Source of the DNA: Clostridia bacterium
GTDB lineage: Bacteria > Bacillota > Clostridia > Christensenellales > CAG-138
Assembly: GCA_017440405.1 (NCBI GenBank)
Contig: JAFSHG010000055.1
Span: 1-36,667 of the forward strand
Direction: 5' to 3'
Length of the DNA stretch: 36,667 bases
Shown: positions 23,376 to 31,346 of the stretch, in pieces
Numbering within the stretch: the stretch's first letter is position 1
Layout of the letters: each line of letters starts with the position of its first letter
Notes under the pieces: generated by a model
Told to the model about the DNA's origin: nothing
The model's input: the letters and a program-made list of their open reading frames with translations, nothing else
The model's database searches: none
Translations under genes and position numbers: made by a program

Positions 23376-24290
23376 ATGAGAACTTCCAAAAAACATATTA
23401 TTACAGTTTCCTCTGCGATAGTCCTTGTGATTGTCGCAGGGGTTTTGTTGTGTTTTTTTAATCAACACCGTGCGAAAAAGGCGGATATTTCTGCCGCAAA
23501 GTATTTGATTGAAACAACAGAACCCGTGTTCGGCAACGAATGGACGGCATTTGCACTTGCAAAAGGGGAGTATTCATGTGCAAGGTCTTGGATAAAAAAA
23601 TATAAGTGCAGTTTTGAGGAAAGAGTCACCTCACAAAAGGGCGAATTTGCGATATATACGGACTATTCAAGGTGCATCATAGCGTGTTCGGCTTTGGGCT
23701 ACGACCCGCAAAATGTGTGCGGATATGATTTTACATCAAAACTCAACGATATAGAGAAAGTGACGGAACGTGGCATAAACGGTGCAGTCTTTGCACTCTT
23801 GGCACTGGATACATGTAACGGCGATTCGGAACTTAAAGACAGGTACATAAGCATAATTCTGTCCATGCAGCACGAGAGTGGAGGATTCGGCATGAGCGCA
23901 AATGTGCCGAGTTCGGATGTGACCGCTATGGCTCTCTATGCATTGGCGGCGCATACCGATAGGACGGATGTGAAGCTTGCAGTGGAGCGGGCAGTGCTTG
24001 CACTTTCAAAAGTGCAGAGTGAAAACGGCGGTTTTTCATCAGGCGGTGCGGAAAACTCACAGAGTCTTTCACAAGTAATAATTGCACTGTGTACACTTGG
24101 AATTGATTTGGAAGATGCACGGTTTCAAAAGAACGGAAATACGCTTTATGACGCCCTCATGAGCTACAGAAACGACGACGGAGGCTTTTTGCGTACAAAG
24201 TCAGATGATATTTCGTCGCCATCTGCCACAGTGCAGGTTTTGCAGGCATTTAATGCCATGAAAGAAGAATCGGATGCAGGAAAACAATAA
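23376..24290 (+). CDS. Membrane-anchored alpha/alpha-barrel repeat protein (prenyltransferase/squalene-cyclase-like repeats)
   Basis: This 304-residue protein has an N-terminal anchor helix (about 7-27) followed by a soluble domain. Repeats carry the GGF turn: SGGFGMSANVPSSDVTAMAL, NGGFSSGGAENSQSLSQVII and DGGFLRTKSDDISSPSATVQ. Such repeats form the alpha6/alpha6 barrel of terpene cyclases and of the cobalamin-binding transcobalamin family. No DxDD or cyclase acid motif is visible, so a binding rather than cyclase role is likely. The gene begins 2 nt after a protein with a DUF4430-like domain, the usual barrel partner, and has no clear Shine-Dalgarno site, implying coupled translation. Confidence 0.75.
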   Translation: MRTSKKHIITVSSAIVLVIVAGVLLCFFNQHRAKKADISAAKYLIETTEPVFGNEWTAFALAKGEYSCARSWIKKYKCSFEERVTSQKGEFAIYTDYSRCIIACSALGYDPQNVCGYDFTSKLNDIEKVTERGINGAVFALLALDTCNGDSELKDRYISIILSMQHESGGFGMSANVPSSDVTAMALYALAAHTDRTDVKLAVERAVLALSKVQSENGGFSSGGAENSQSLSQVIIALCTLGIDLEDARFQKNGNTLYDALMSYRNDDGGFLRTKSDDISSPSATVQVLQAFNAMKEESDAGKQ

Positions 24291-24307
24291 CTGTGCAGAA
24301 AAAATAT

Positions 24308-24374
24308 TTGACTTGCATATAATTGTAGGTTATAATGTAAAATGTTCAGATATGCGAGAAAAATTGCATATCTG
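24308..24374 (+). promoter_or_regulatory. Promoter and 5'-leader hairpin of the phosphate transporter operon
   Basis: TTGACT (24308-24313), a 17-nt spacer and TATAAT (24331-24336). The transcript then opens with a perfect 9-bp hairpin, CAGATATGC (24347-24355) with GCATATCTG (24366-24374), and a 10-nt loop. No T run follows, so it is a 5' stabiliser or regulator site rather than a terminator. Confidence 0.75.
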
Positions 24375-24404
24375 GATAAAATTGAAGAATAAGGATTTAT
24401 CTGG

Positions 24405-25457
24405 ATGGAAGCAACTCTTACCGATTTTGTGCAGGCCATTTCCTCACAGCCTGCTCTGCTGATAACGGTTATTCTGACTTTGGGTGTCATATTCGTAAAC
24501 GGTTGGACAGACGCACCAAATGCCATAGCGACATGTATCACCACACGTTGCATGAGTGTGCGCAGTGCCATACTCATGAGTGCCGTTTTCAATTTTTTCG
24601 GTGTTTTCGTGATGACAATGATAAACAATTCTGTCGTGAGTACCATAAGCAACATGGTAGACTTCGGTGCGGACACGAATGAGGCGATGATTGCGCTGAG
24701 TGCGGGTCTGTTCTCCATAGTGGTGTACAGCGTGGGTGCGTCATATTTCGGAATACCTACCAGTGAAAGCCATAGTCTCATAGCAGGTATCACGGGTGCT
24801 GCCATAGCTATGCACAACAGCTTGGATGGCATAAACGGCGCAGAATGGATGAAAGTTATCGTAGGTCTTGTATTGAGCTTAGTTCTCGGATTTGCAAGCG
24901 GTTGGATAATATGTAAAATTGTCAGTGTGGTTTGTGCAGGACTGGACAGGCGTAAGACGAATAAGTTTTTCAAGGGCGCACAGATATTCGGTGCGGCTGC
25001 CATGAGTTTCATGCATGGCGCACAGGATGGCCAAAAGTTCATAGGTGTACTTTTCTTGGGAATAGCGTTTTCAAAGGGAAACACTTCCGTAGTGAACATG
25101 GGTATTCCCATATGGCTCATGATTCTGTGCAGTATAGTTATGGCGGCAGGCACGAGCGTGGGCGGCGAAAAGATTATTAAATCCGTGGGAATGGATATGG
25201 TAAAACTGGAAAAGTACCAAGGTTTTTCGGCAGATCTTGCGGCAGCATTTTGCTTGCTCCTTTCAAGTCTTTTCGGAATCCCCGTTTCTACCACGCACAC
25301 AAAGACCGCATCCATTATGGGTGTGGGAGCTGTGAGGAGATTATCGGCCATAGACTTCGGTGTTGTGAAAGATATGATGCTCACCTGGATTTGTACATTC
25401 CCCGGCTGCGGACTTATAAGCTTTGGTATGGCAAAGCTGTTTATGGCTATTTTTTAA
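24405..25457 (+). CDS. pit: PiT-family inorganic phosphate transporter
   Basis: This 350-residue membrane protein symports phosphate with a cation. The two inverted PiT signatures are present: NGWTDAPNAIATCITTRCMS near the N-terminus and SFMHGAQDGQKFIGV in the second half. The ESHSLIAGITGA and STTHTKTASIMGVG segments lie on either side. Hydrophobic helices run throughout. It is first in an operon with a DUF47 (PhoU-like) protein 18 nt downstream, a standard partnership. AAGGA lies 10 nt before the ATG. Own promoter at 24308. Confidence 0.93.
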   Translation: MEATLTDFVQAISSQPALLITVILTLGVIFVNGWTDAPNAIATCITTRCMSVRSAILMSAVFNFFGVFVMTMINNSVVSTISNMVDFGADTNEAMIALSAGLFSIVVYSVGASYFGIPTSESHSLIAGITGAAIAMHNSLDGINGAEWMKVIVGLVLSLVLGFASGWIICKIVSVVCAGLDRRKTNKFFKGAQIFGAAAMSFMHGAQDGQKFIGVLFLGIAFSKGNTSVVNMGIPIWLMILCSIVMAAGTSVGGEKIIKSVGMDMVKLEKYQGFSADLAAAFCLLLSSLFGIPVSTTHTKTASIMGVGAVRRLSAIDFGVVKDMMLTWICTFPGCGLISFGMAKLFMAIF

Positions 25458-25475
25458 TGATTGGGAGGTAGGACA

Positions 25476-26099
25476 ATGTCAAAAAAGCAAGATTCATTTT
25501 ACTTTAAGAATTTCGTGGACTGTGCCGACTGTGCATGTAGAGCAGCACATCTTTTGGATGTTATCATGAGCGATTTCACGCCTGATAATATGCAGGAGAA
25601 ACTGGACAAAATGCACGCCATAGAGCATGAGGCAGATGTAAAGAAACATGAGGTCTTGGACGCACTGGTAAAAGCTTTCATAACACCCATAGAGCGTGAG
25701 GACATCATACAGATGAGCCAGAACATTGATGAGGTAACGGACAAGATTGAGGACGTTCTCATTCGTACTTATTATAACCGCATAACACGCATACAACCCG
25801 ATGCACTCGCAATGATAAAGGTGGTTATTAAGTGCTGTGAGGAGATGCTTGAACTTCTCCGTGACTTTGAAAACTTCAAGAGTTCAAAAACTCTGCACGA
25901 CCGTATTGTACTCATAAATTCGTTGGAAGAAGAAGCAGACCAGCTCTTCATATCCAGCATGTATAATCTCCACGGTTCGGGCGATGACATACTCAATATC
26001 GTGGCATGGCGAGAGATATACCTGAACTTGGAGCAGTGTGCAGACGCTATTGAGCATGTGGCCGACGTGGTGGAAAGTGCGGTAATGAAAAACAGTTGA
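25476..26099 (+). CDS. DUF47 family PhoU-like phosphate transport regulator
   Basis: This 207-residue all-helical protein follows the PhoU-like DUF47 pattern. HAIEHEADVKKHEVLDALVKAFITPIEREDI is the characteristic acidic metal-binding stretch (His-Glu-x2-Asp and Pro-x-Glu-Arg-Glu-Asp-Ile). The C-terminal EQCADAIEHVADVVESAVMK repeats the motif. Members are cytosolic partners of PiT transporters, believed to gate or tune phosphate uptake. The ATG at 25476 has GGGAGG upstream; the TTG at 25461 overlaps that site. Confidence 0.92.
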   Translation: MSKKQDSFYFKNFVDCADCACRAAHLLDVIMSDFTPDNMQEKLDKMHAIEHEADVKKHEVLDALVKAFITPIEREDIIQMSQNIDEVTDKIEDVLIRTYYNRITRIQPDALAMIKVVIKCCEEMLELLRDFENFKSSKTLHDRIVLINSLEEEADQLFISSMYNLHGSGDDILNIVAWREIYLNLEQCADAIEHVADVVESAVMKNS

Positions 26100-26129
26100 T
26101 AAGCACTGTTTAGCTGCTTTGGAGGGAAA

Positions 26130-27029
26130 ATGGACAGTATAAAAACGGGCGGTATCAATCCCGATGCAAATAACGTCGGACGCAATATACCGCAAAATGA
26201 GAACTCCATAATAACCTTTTTAATGCGTCTGCTTCATGGCGCAATCATAGGATTTGGTGCGGTGCTGCCCGGTGTTTCGGGAGGTGTCCTGTGCGTGGTG
26301 TTCGGTGTGTACAGACCTGTCATGGAACTGCTATCACATCCCGTAAAGGCTGCCAAAAGACATGCAGGTGCACTTATTCCCATAGGTTTGGGTTTCATCT
26401 CGGGTTTCCTCGGCATTGCAAAACTGCTCGGCTTTTTATTGGAAAGATATCCCACTCAATCGGTATGTGTATTCGTTGGACTCATACTCGGTATGGTTCC
26501 GTCCTTGTTCAGAGAAGCAAACAAAAACGGCAGGACAAAGGCGTCTTGGATTTCACTTGCTCTCGCATTTTTCATAGTGCTTGCGGTTCTCCTCGGATTG
26601 GAGTACATTTCGTTCAGCATATCTCCCGGGTTCTTTGCATATATCTTTTGCGGCTTCTGTGTGGCACTGAGTATTATAGCACCCGGTATGAGCTTTTCCA
26701 CATTGCTCATGCCCGTGAATCTGTATACGCCGCTGGTTTCGGGGATAGGCTCGCTGGATTTTTCGGTACTTATACCTGTGGGAATAGGCGTCGTGGTGAC
26801 GGTGGCTCTGCTCGCACGTGTTGTTACCGCCCTCATGAAAAGATACTATTCATGCGTTTTCCATGCCATTATAGGCATAGTTATCGCTGCTACTTTAATT
26901 ATAATTCCGTTTGAAACATTTTCGCACGGCGTGGTATCCGTATTAGTTCATACGGGGCTTATGATTTCAGGTGTAGGGCTTGCACTGCTCTTAGATAAAT
27001 TCAACGGTTCGGTTACAAAACCCGATTGA
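26130..27029 (+). CDS. DUF368 family (PopT-like) polyprenyl-phosphate transporter
   Basis: This 299-residue membrane protein has about eight helices. The family signatures are GAVLPGVSGGVLCVVFGVY in the first half and the inverted partner IIAPGMSFSTLLMPV in the second. DUF368 proteins have been identified as one of two families that return undecaprenyl phosphate across the membrane for cell-wall synthesis. A hydrophilic N-terminal ~30 residues precedes helix 1. GGAGGG lies before the ATG. Co-transcription with phosphate uptake genes is intriguing, as the lipid head group is a phosphate. Confidence 0.9.
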   Translation: MDSIKTGGINPDANNVGRNIPQNENSIITFLMRLLHGAIIGFGAVLPGVSGGVLCVVFGVYRPVMELLSHPVKAAKRHAGALIPIGLGFISGFLGIAKLLGFLLERYPTQSVCVFVGLILGMVPSLFREANKNGRTKASWISLALAFFIVLAVLLGLEYISFSISPGFFAYIFCGFCVALSIIAPGMSFSTLLMPVNLYTPLVSGIGSLDFSVLIPVGIGVVVTVALLARVVTALMKRYYSCVFHAIIGIVIAATLIIIPFETFSHGVVSVLVHTGLMISGVGLALLLDKFNGSVTKPD

Positions 27030-27053
27030 TTTTTTATACCGAAAAGCAAAAAT

Positions 27054-27081
27054 AAAAAAAGGGCAGGGCAGCCTTTTTTTT
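27054..27081. terminator. Bidirectional terminator between DUF368 and LysR genes
   Basis: An A7 run, then GG...CC with a small GC core (27061-27073), then T8. The A and T runs pair to extend the stem, and either strand ends in a T run, so it can serve both convergent genes. TCAACACCGT follows at 27089-27098. Confidence 0.75.
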
Positions 27082-27125
27082 GTTTTAATCAACACCGTGA
27101 GAACAAGATTAAACACTTTCTGACT

Positions 27126-27998
27126 TTACTTAATCAAATCTAAAAATGCTTTTGCAGCGTAAGAGAGTGGTGCGTTCTTTAAGTATGCACAGCCGATGCT
27201 TCGTTTGGGAAGTGGTGGGTCAAGAGATATTTTTTTGACTACACCTTTTTGCAGTTCCTCCTCTGAAAACTGTTCAATAACACATGAGACTCCAAGGTGA
27301 ATGGAAGCAAAACGGATAAGAAGATCGTGAACCGCCACTTCTATCTGAGGGTTTAAGGAAATATTCTTATATTTAAAATTTTCTTCGAGGAAACGGCGGG
27401 ACGATGAATTCTTTTCAAGAAGTATCAGCGGAAAATCGGCCACTTCATTCCACGAATATGAAGCTTTTAGCTTAAAGTCGGGACCGCAGACAAACACATC
27501 GTTTATTTCAAGACATGGTTCTATCACAAGCTCATCATCTTGCAGGGGCATATTTACAAACGCAAGATCCGCCTTTTGCTCTTTCACAAGAGAGAGCATT
27601 TGAGAAGAATATGAGTTTGCCATTTCTATTCTTATATCGGGGTAGGAAGCGTGAAAGTCCTCAAGATATTTTAGAAGAAAGTGAGTTGTTATTGTATCAC
27701 CGGCAGCAATTTTAAGTTCTCCCGCTTCAAGATGACGAAGCCTTTCGAGTTGATTTTCTCCCTGTTCTATGGAGCTGATCGCATTTTCAACCTTAAAAAA
27801 AAGAATTTTTCCCTCGCTTGTCAGAGATACCCCTTTTCTCGTTCTTACAAAAAGCTGAACGCCAAGGTCTTTTTCAAGCTGCTGTATACACTGAGAGATG
27901 GCAGACTGTGAAATGTACAAGTGTTGTGCTGCAGTTGAAAACGAACAAAATCGAGCGGTTTCATAAAAAATACGGTAATAGTCAAGTTTTGTTTTCAT
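27126..27998 (-). CDS. LysR-family transcriptional regulator
   Basis: This 290-residue protein has the N-terminal helix-turn-helix FSTAAQHLYISQSAISQCIQ (about 19-38) followed by the linker helix. The remainder is a periplasmic-binding-like effector domain (about 90-290). It is transcribed away from the CofE-like/GuaA-like/PurC operon, the standard LysR arrangement, with a dyad at 28023-28037 overlapping the operon's -35. The effector is unknown; by position it probably senses a metabolite of that operon. Length is normal. Confidence 0.93.
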   Translation of the reverse strand: MKTKLDYYRIFYETARFCSFSTAAQHLYISQSAISQCIQQLEKDLGVQLFVRTRKGVSLTSEGKILFFKVENAISSIEQGENQLERLRHLEAGELKIAAGDTITTHFLLKYLEDFHASYPDIRIEMANSYSSQMLSLVKEQKADLAFVNMPLQDDELVIEPCLEINDVFVCGPDFKLKASYSWNEVADFPLILLEKNSSSRRFLEENFKYKNISLNPQIEVAVHDLLIRFASIHLGVSCVIEQFSEEELQKGVVKKISLDPPLPKRSIGCAYLKNAPLSYAAKAFLDLIK

Positions 27999-28022
27999 AT
28001 AAGTTCACCTTATTACTGCTGT

Positions 28023-28064
28023 AAGTATTATCTACTTTACTTATGGATTTGTTTGTATTATAAT
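28023..28064 (+). promoter_or_regulatory. Operon promoter with overlapping LysR-type dyad
   Basis: AAGTA-TTATC-TACTT (28023-28037) is an inverted repeat of the T-N11-A kind. It overlaps the -35 TTTACT (28036-28041), which is 17 nt from a perfect TATAAT (28059-28064). The weak -35 and overlap fit LysR control in the divergent region 27999-28101. Confidence 0.6.
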
Positions 28065-28101
28065 AGCATCGAAAGAATAAGTCAATACTCGGAGGGAAAT
28101 T

Positions 28102-29301
28102 ATGAGTAGAGTGTATGGCACAGTTTCAATGGGACTTCGTGCTCCCATAATCCGCCAAGACGATGACCTCACAGAAATCGTAACAGGTGCTGTTGTTGAA
28201 GCAATTAAAGTTGAAGGTCTTGTGCCGAGAGACAGGGACATAGTATGTATGACTGAGGCGATTGTTGCACGTGCGCAGGGGAATTATGCAAGCGTTGAGC
28301 ATATTGCCACGGATGTTCGGAACAAGTTCGGCGGCGATACTGTTGGTGTTATTTTTCCGATTCTCAGCAGAAACAGATTTGCAATTTGCTTGCGTGGCAT
28401 TGCTAAGGGCTGCAAGAAAGTTGTGTTGATGTTGAGCTATCCTTCTGATGAAGTCGGAAATCATCTTGTGGATTTGGATCTGCTCGATGAAAAGGGCATC
28501 AACCCGTATACCGACGTGTTGACAGAACCACAATGGAGAGAACTTTTCGGTTTTCCTAAACACACATTTACAGGTGTTGACTATGTAGAGTACTATTCTG
28601 AGCTTATCCGTGAGTGCGGTGCTGAGGCGGAAGTTATTTTTGCAAATGATTGCCGTGCAATTTTGAAGTACACAAAGAATGTTTTGAATTGCGACATTCA
28701 TACCCGTGTCCGTACTAAGCGTTTGCTGAAAACGGCAGGTGCAGAAAAAGTCTACGGTTTGGATGAAATTTTGACAGAGTCCATTGACGGAAGCGGATGG
28801 AACGCTCGCTACGGTCTGTTGGGTTCAAATAAGGCGACCGAGGACACCGTTAAGCTGTTTCCCAGAGAGGAATGTCAGCAAATGGTGGAAGATATTCAGG
28901 CAAAGCTGCTTGATATCACCGGCAAGCACATTGAAGTCATGGTATATGGTGACGGTGCGTTCAAGGACCCCATCGGTAAGATTTGGGAACTGGCTGACCC
29001 CGTTGTCTCACCTGCATACACGTCGGGACTTGAGGGAACGCCCAATGAGTTGAAGTTGAAGTATCTGGCTGATAACGATTTTTCCAATCTCTCCGGCAAA
29101 GCATTGCAGGAAGCAATAAAAGGTAAGATCATGCAGAAGGACGGTTCATCTCTTGTGGGGAATATGGTTTCGCAAGGTACTACACCCCGTCGTTTGACCG
29201 ATTTGATTGGTTCTCTTTGCGATCTGACATCGGGTTCAGGTGACAAGGGCACACCTATTGTATACATACAAGGTTATTTTGATAACTACACCAACGAATA
29301 A
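28102..29301 (+). CDS. CofE-like gamma-glutamyl ligase family protein (F420 ligase domain)
   Basis: This 399-residue protein has an N-terminal part following the coenzyme F420-0:L-glutamate ligase fold: an early basic-loop region LRAPIIRQDDDLTEIVTGAV, then RDRDIVCMTEAIVARAQGNY, equivalent to the GD(I/V)VVV..KIVSKAEG motif. A MVYGDGAFKDPIGKIWELADP segment lies further on. CofE adds glutamate to a lactyl-phospho substrate using GTP. No other F420 genes are present and this lineage is not known to me to make F420, so the substrate is probably different. The protein is longer than CofE (~250). GGAGGG precedes the ATG. First gene of a three-gene operon. Confidence 0.7.
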   Translation: MSRVYGTVSMGLRAPIIRQDDDLTEIVTGAVVEAIKVEGLVPRDRDIVCMTEAIVARAQGNYASVEHIATDVRNKFGGDTVGVIFPILSRNRFAICLRGIAKGCKKVVLMLSYPSDEVGNHLVDLDLLDEKGINPYTDVLTEPQWRELFGFPKHTFTGVDYVEYYSELIRECGAEAEVIFANDCRAILKYTKNVLNCDIHTRVRTKRLLKTAGAEKVYGLDEILTESIDGSGWNARYGLLGSNKATEDTVKLFPREECQQMVEDIQAKLLDITGKHIEVMVYGDGAFKDPIGKIWELADPVVSPAYTSGLEGTPNELKLKYLADNDFSNLSGKALQEAIKGKIMQKDGSSLVGNMVSQGTTPRRLTDLIGSLCDLTSGSGDKGTPIVYIQGYFDNYTNE

Positions 29302-29315
29302 AAGGAGGAGCAAAT

Positions 29316-30296
29316 ATGGAAAAGATTATTCGTCCTGAAAGCATGGAGCGCATCACCACTCCCGAGCTTGCACAAAAATTTATAGAAGAACAGATTGCAG
29401 AAATTCGCGCACAGGTAGGAGATGGAAAAGTGCTGCTCGCACTTTCGGGCGGCGTTGATTCCAGCGTCGTTGCGGCTCTGCTGATTAAGGCCATTGGCAA
29501 GCAGCTCATTTGTGTTCATGTAAACCATGGCTTGTTGCGTAAGGGTGAGCCTGAACAGGTTATCAAGATTTTCCGAGATGAGATGGATGCCAACTTGATT
29601 TATGTGGACGCAACAGACCGTTTCCTTGATAAACTGGCAGGTGTATCCGATCCCGAAGCCAAAAGAAAGATTATCGGCAATGAGTTCATAGAAGTCTTTA
29701 ATGATGAAGCTATGAAGCTGAAAGGCATTGACTTCCTTGCACAGGGCACTATTTATCCCGACATTCTGGAATCCGACGGCGTAAAGGCGCACCACAATGT
29801 TGGCGGTCTGCCCGAAGGCATGAAATTTGAACTGGTTGAACCTGTAAAGTTGCTGTTCAAGGATGAGGTTCGTGTGGTTGGCGAAACACTCGGACTTCCG
29901 CACAACATGGTATACCGTCAGCCGTTCCCGGGTCCCGGCTTGGGTGTCCGCTGCTTGGGTGCAATTACCCGTGACCGTCTGCACGCTTTGCGTGAGGCAG
30001 ATGCCATTTTGTGTGAAGAATTTGAGAAGAACGGTTTGGCAGGTAAGGTATGGCAATATTTTGTTGCTGTTCCCGATTTCAAAAGCGTTGGTGTCAGAGA
30101 CGGCAAGCGTTATGAGGGTTGGGCTGCAATCGTTCGTGCTGTGAATACTACCGATGCTATGACGGCAACCGTTGAGGACATTCCACATGCGTTGATGCAT
30201 CACATAACATATCGCATCACGCACGAGGTGGAGGGCATCAACCGTGTATTTGTGGACTACACACCGAAGCCCGTCGGTACGATAGAATTTGAATAA
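29316..30296 (+). CDS. guaA: GMP synthase ATP-pyrophosphatase part (GuaA without amidotransferase domain)
   Basis: This 326-residue protein has the PP-loop LSGGVDSS (43-50) near the N-terminus, then the FLAQGTIYPDILES block and PFPGPGLGVRCLG. The dimerisation domain follows, ending YRITHEVEGINRVFVDYTPKPVGTIEFE-like. This is the adenylating and aminating half of GMP synthase (XMP + ATP + ammonia to GMP). Most bacterial GuaA carry a ~190-residue glutamine amidotransferase domain in front; here the gene starts directly at the ATPase part with AAGGAGG upstream, as in archaeal split enzymes. No separate amidotransferase is in the window. It may use free ammonia or a partner encoded elsewhere. Confidence 0.88.
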   Translation: MEKIIRPESMERITTPELAQKFIEEQIAEIRAQVGDGKVLLALSGGVDSSVVAALLIKAIGKQLICVHVNHGLLRKGEPEQVIKIFRDEMDANLIYVDATDRFLDKLAGVSDPEAKRKIIGNEFIEVFNDEAMKLKGIDFLAQGTIYPDILESDGVKAHHNVGGLPEGMKFELVEPVKLLFKDEVRVVGETLGLPHNMVYRQPFPGPGLGVRCLGAITRDRLHALREADAILCEEFEKNGLAGKVWQYFVAVPDFKSVGVRDGKRYEGWAAIVRAVNTTDAMTATVEDIPHALMHHITYRITHEVEGINRVFVDYTPKPVGTIEFE

Positions 30297-30320
30297 GAAT
30301 AAAGAAAGGGGTATTATACC

Positions 30321-31010
30321 ATGGAAAATCTTAAACTTTTATATGCAGGAAAAACAAAGAACGTTTACGAGCTTCCTAACGGCAACTGTCTGTTGCTTTT
30401 CAAGGATGACTGCACCGGTAAGGACGGCGTATTTGATCCCGGTGAGAATAGTGTAGGCTTGACCATTGAAGGTGTGGGTGATGTGAACCTGCGCATGTCC
30501 ATTTATTTCTTTGAGAAGATAAATGCTGCGGGCATCCGCACACATTATGTTTCCGCAAACCTTGATGATACCACTATGGAAGTTTTGCCTGCAAAGGTAT
30601 TTGGTAAAGGTTTGGAGGTTATTTGCCGTTATAAAGCGGTTGGTTCATTCTTCCGCCGTTATTCTGACTATTGCACCGAAGGACAGGACCTTCCTGCTTA
30701 TGTAGAAACCACATTCAAGAACGACGAAAAGGGCGATCCCCTTGTTACTAAGGACGGTCTGGTGGACCTCGGCGTAATGACTGCAGAGCAATATGACTCC
30801 CTCAAAGCACAGACGCAAGCAATAACAAAGATTGTTGCCGATGATTTGAAGGCGAAAGGTCTTGAACTTTATGATATCAAGTTCGAGTTTGGCTACGACG
30901 CACAGGGCAATGTTATGCTGATTGACGAAATCGCATCGGGAAATATGCGTGTTTACAAGGATGGTAAATACATTGATCCCATGACACTTAACAAACTGTT
31001 CTTTGTATAA
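30321..31010 (+). CDS. purC: SAICAR synthetase (PurC)
   Basis: This 229-residue protein has the PurC course: [26 protein letters not shown], the [14 protein letters not shown] block and [34 protein letters not shown] follows. The enzyme joins aspartate to CAIR in purine synthesis using ATP. In place of the usual DE(I)SPD(T/S)xR-W motif it has [11 protein letters not shown], so it belongs to a divergent branch. It lies 24 nt after the GMP synthase part with AAAGGGG before the ATG. It could be the housekeeping PurC or a paralogue with another substrate; no other pur genes are nearby. Confidence 0.85.
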   Translation: MENLKLLYAGKTKNVYELPNGNCLLLFKDDCTGKDGVFDPGENSVGLTIEGVGDVNLRMSIYFFEKINAAGIRTHYVSANLDDTTMEVLPAKVFGKGLEVICRYKAVGSFFRRYSDYCTEGQDLPAYVETTFKNDEKGDPLVTKDGLVDLGVMTAEQYDSLKAQTQAITKIVADDLKAKGLELYDIKFEFGYDAQGNVMLIDEIASGNMRVYKDGKYIDPMTLNKLFFV

Positions 31011-31020
31011 TAATTAAAAT

Positions 31021-31056
31021 GCAGAGGGAAATTATTTTATCCCTCTGCGTTATTTT
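31021..31056 (+). terminator. purC operon terminator
   Basis: A perfect 9-bp stem, GCAGAGGGA (31021-31029) with TCCCTCTGC (31040-31048), then a T-rich tail. Confidence 0.93.
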
Positions 31057-31081
31057 TTAAGCTATTGAAGGGGATGATGCA

Positions 31082-31252
31082 TTCGGCACAGCCGCATAAG
31101 GTAGTATTTTAAGAAATGCACCGAGCTGTGCCGAAACTAAGTTTGCTTCGCAAGTGTTTTGAGGCAAACTTAACTTCACTTTTGCTTGAAAAGCAAATGC
31201 TTCACTGTAATTTATTACAACTTCACTTCAAACCGCAGGTTTGAAACTTCAC
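31082..31252. repeat. Tandem hairpin array with ACTTCAC linkers
   Basis: The gene-free stretch 31011-31413 contains consecutive inverted repeats. TTCGGCACAGC (31082-31092) pairs with GCTGTGCCGAA (31125-31135). AAGTTTGC (31139-31146) pairs with GCAAACTT (31164-31171). TTTGCTT (31181-31187) pairs with AAGCAAA (31191-31197). GTAA (31207-31210) pairs with TTAC (31215-31218). TTCAAACC (31227-31234) pairs with GGTTTGAA (31238-31245). The last four are each followed by a linker: AACTTCAC (31172-31179), GCTTCACT (31199-31206), AACTTCACT (31219-31227) and ACTTCAC (31246-31252). Stem sequences differ while linkers are kept, so this is a structured element and not a simple tandem repeat. Function unknown. 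Confidence 0.7.
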
Positions 31253-31261
31253 AAAAAAGAT

Positions 31262-31346
31262 ACCACCCGAAAAAGAATTTTTTCGTTCTTCTTCGGGTGG
31301 TTTTGTCTTATACCGTAACAAGCAGGGAATTTGTACGACAAATTCC
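31262..31346. terminator. Two further strong hairpins; first resembles a terminator
   Basis: ACCACCCGAA (31262-31271) pairs perfectly with TTCGGGTGGT (31292-31301) and a TTTTG tail follows on the plus strand. GGAATTTGT (31326-31334) pairs with ACAAATTCC (31338-31346) around a 3-nt loop. The second lies 68 nt downstream of the minus-strand DUF362 gene and may help end that transcript. Nothing coding is seen here. Confidence 0.65.

Noticed and set aside
24164-25384. 406-codon minus-strand open frame
   Set aside because: Exactly antisense to the PiT gene and the end of the barrel gene, with no ribosome binding site or recognisable motif; a shadow of biased codon use.
28102-29301. Evidence for coenzyme F420 biosynthesis
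   Set aside because: A single CofE-like domain without any other cof/fbi gene is not enough to claim F420.
31082-31252. CRISPR array
   Set aside because: Repeats are short linkers between variable hairpins with irregular spacing; there is no constant-length repeat/spacer pattern and no cas gene.
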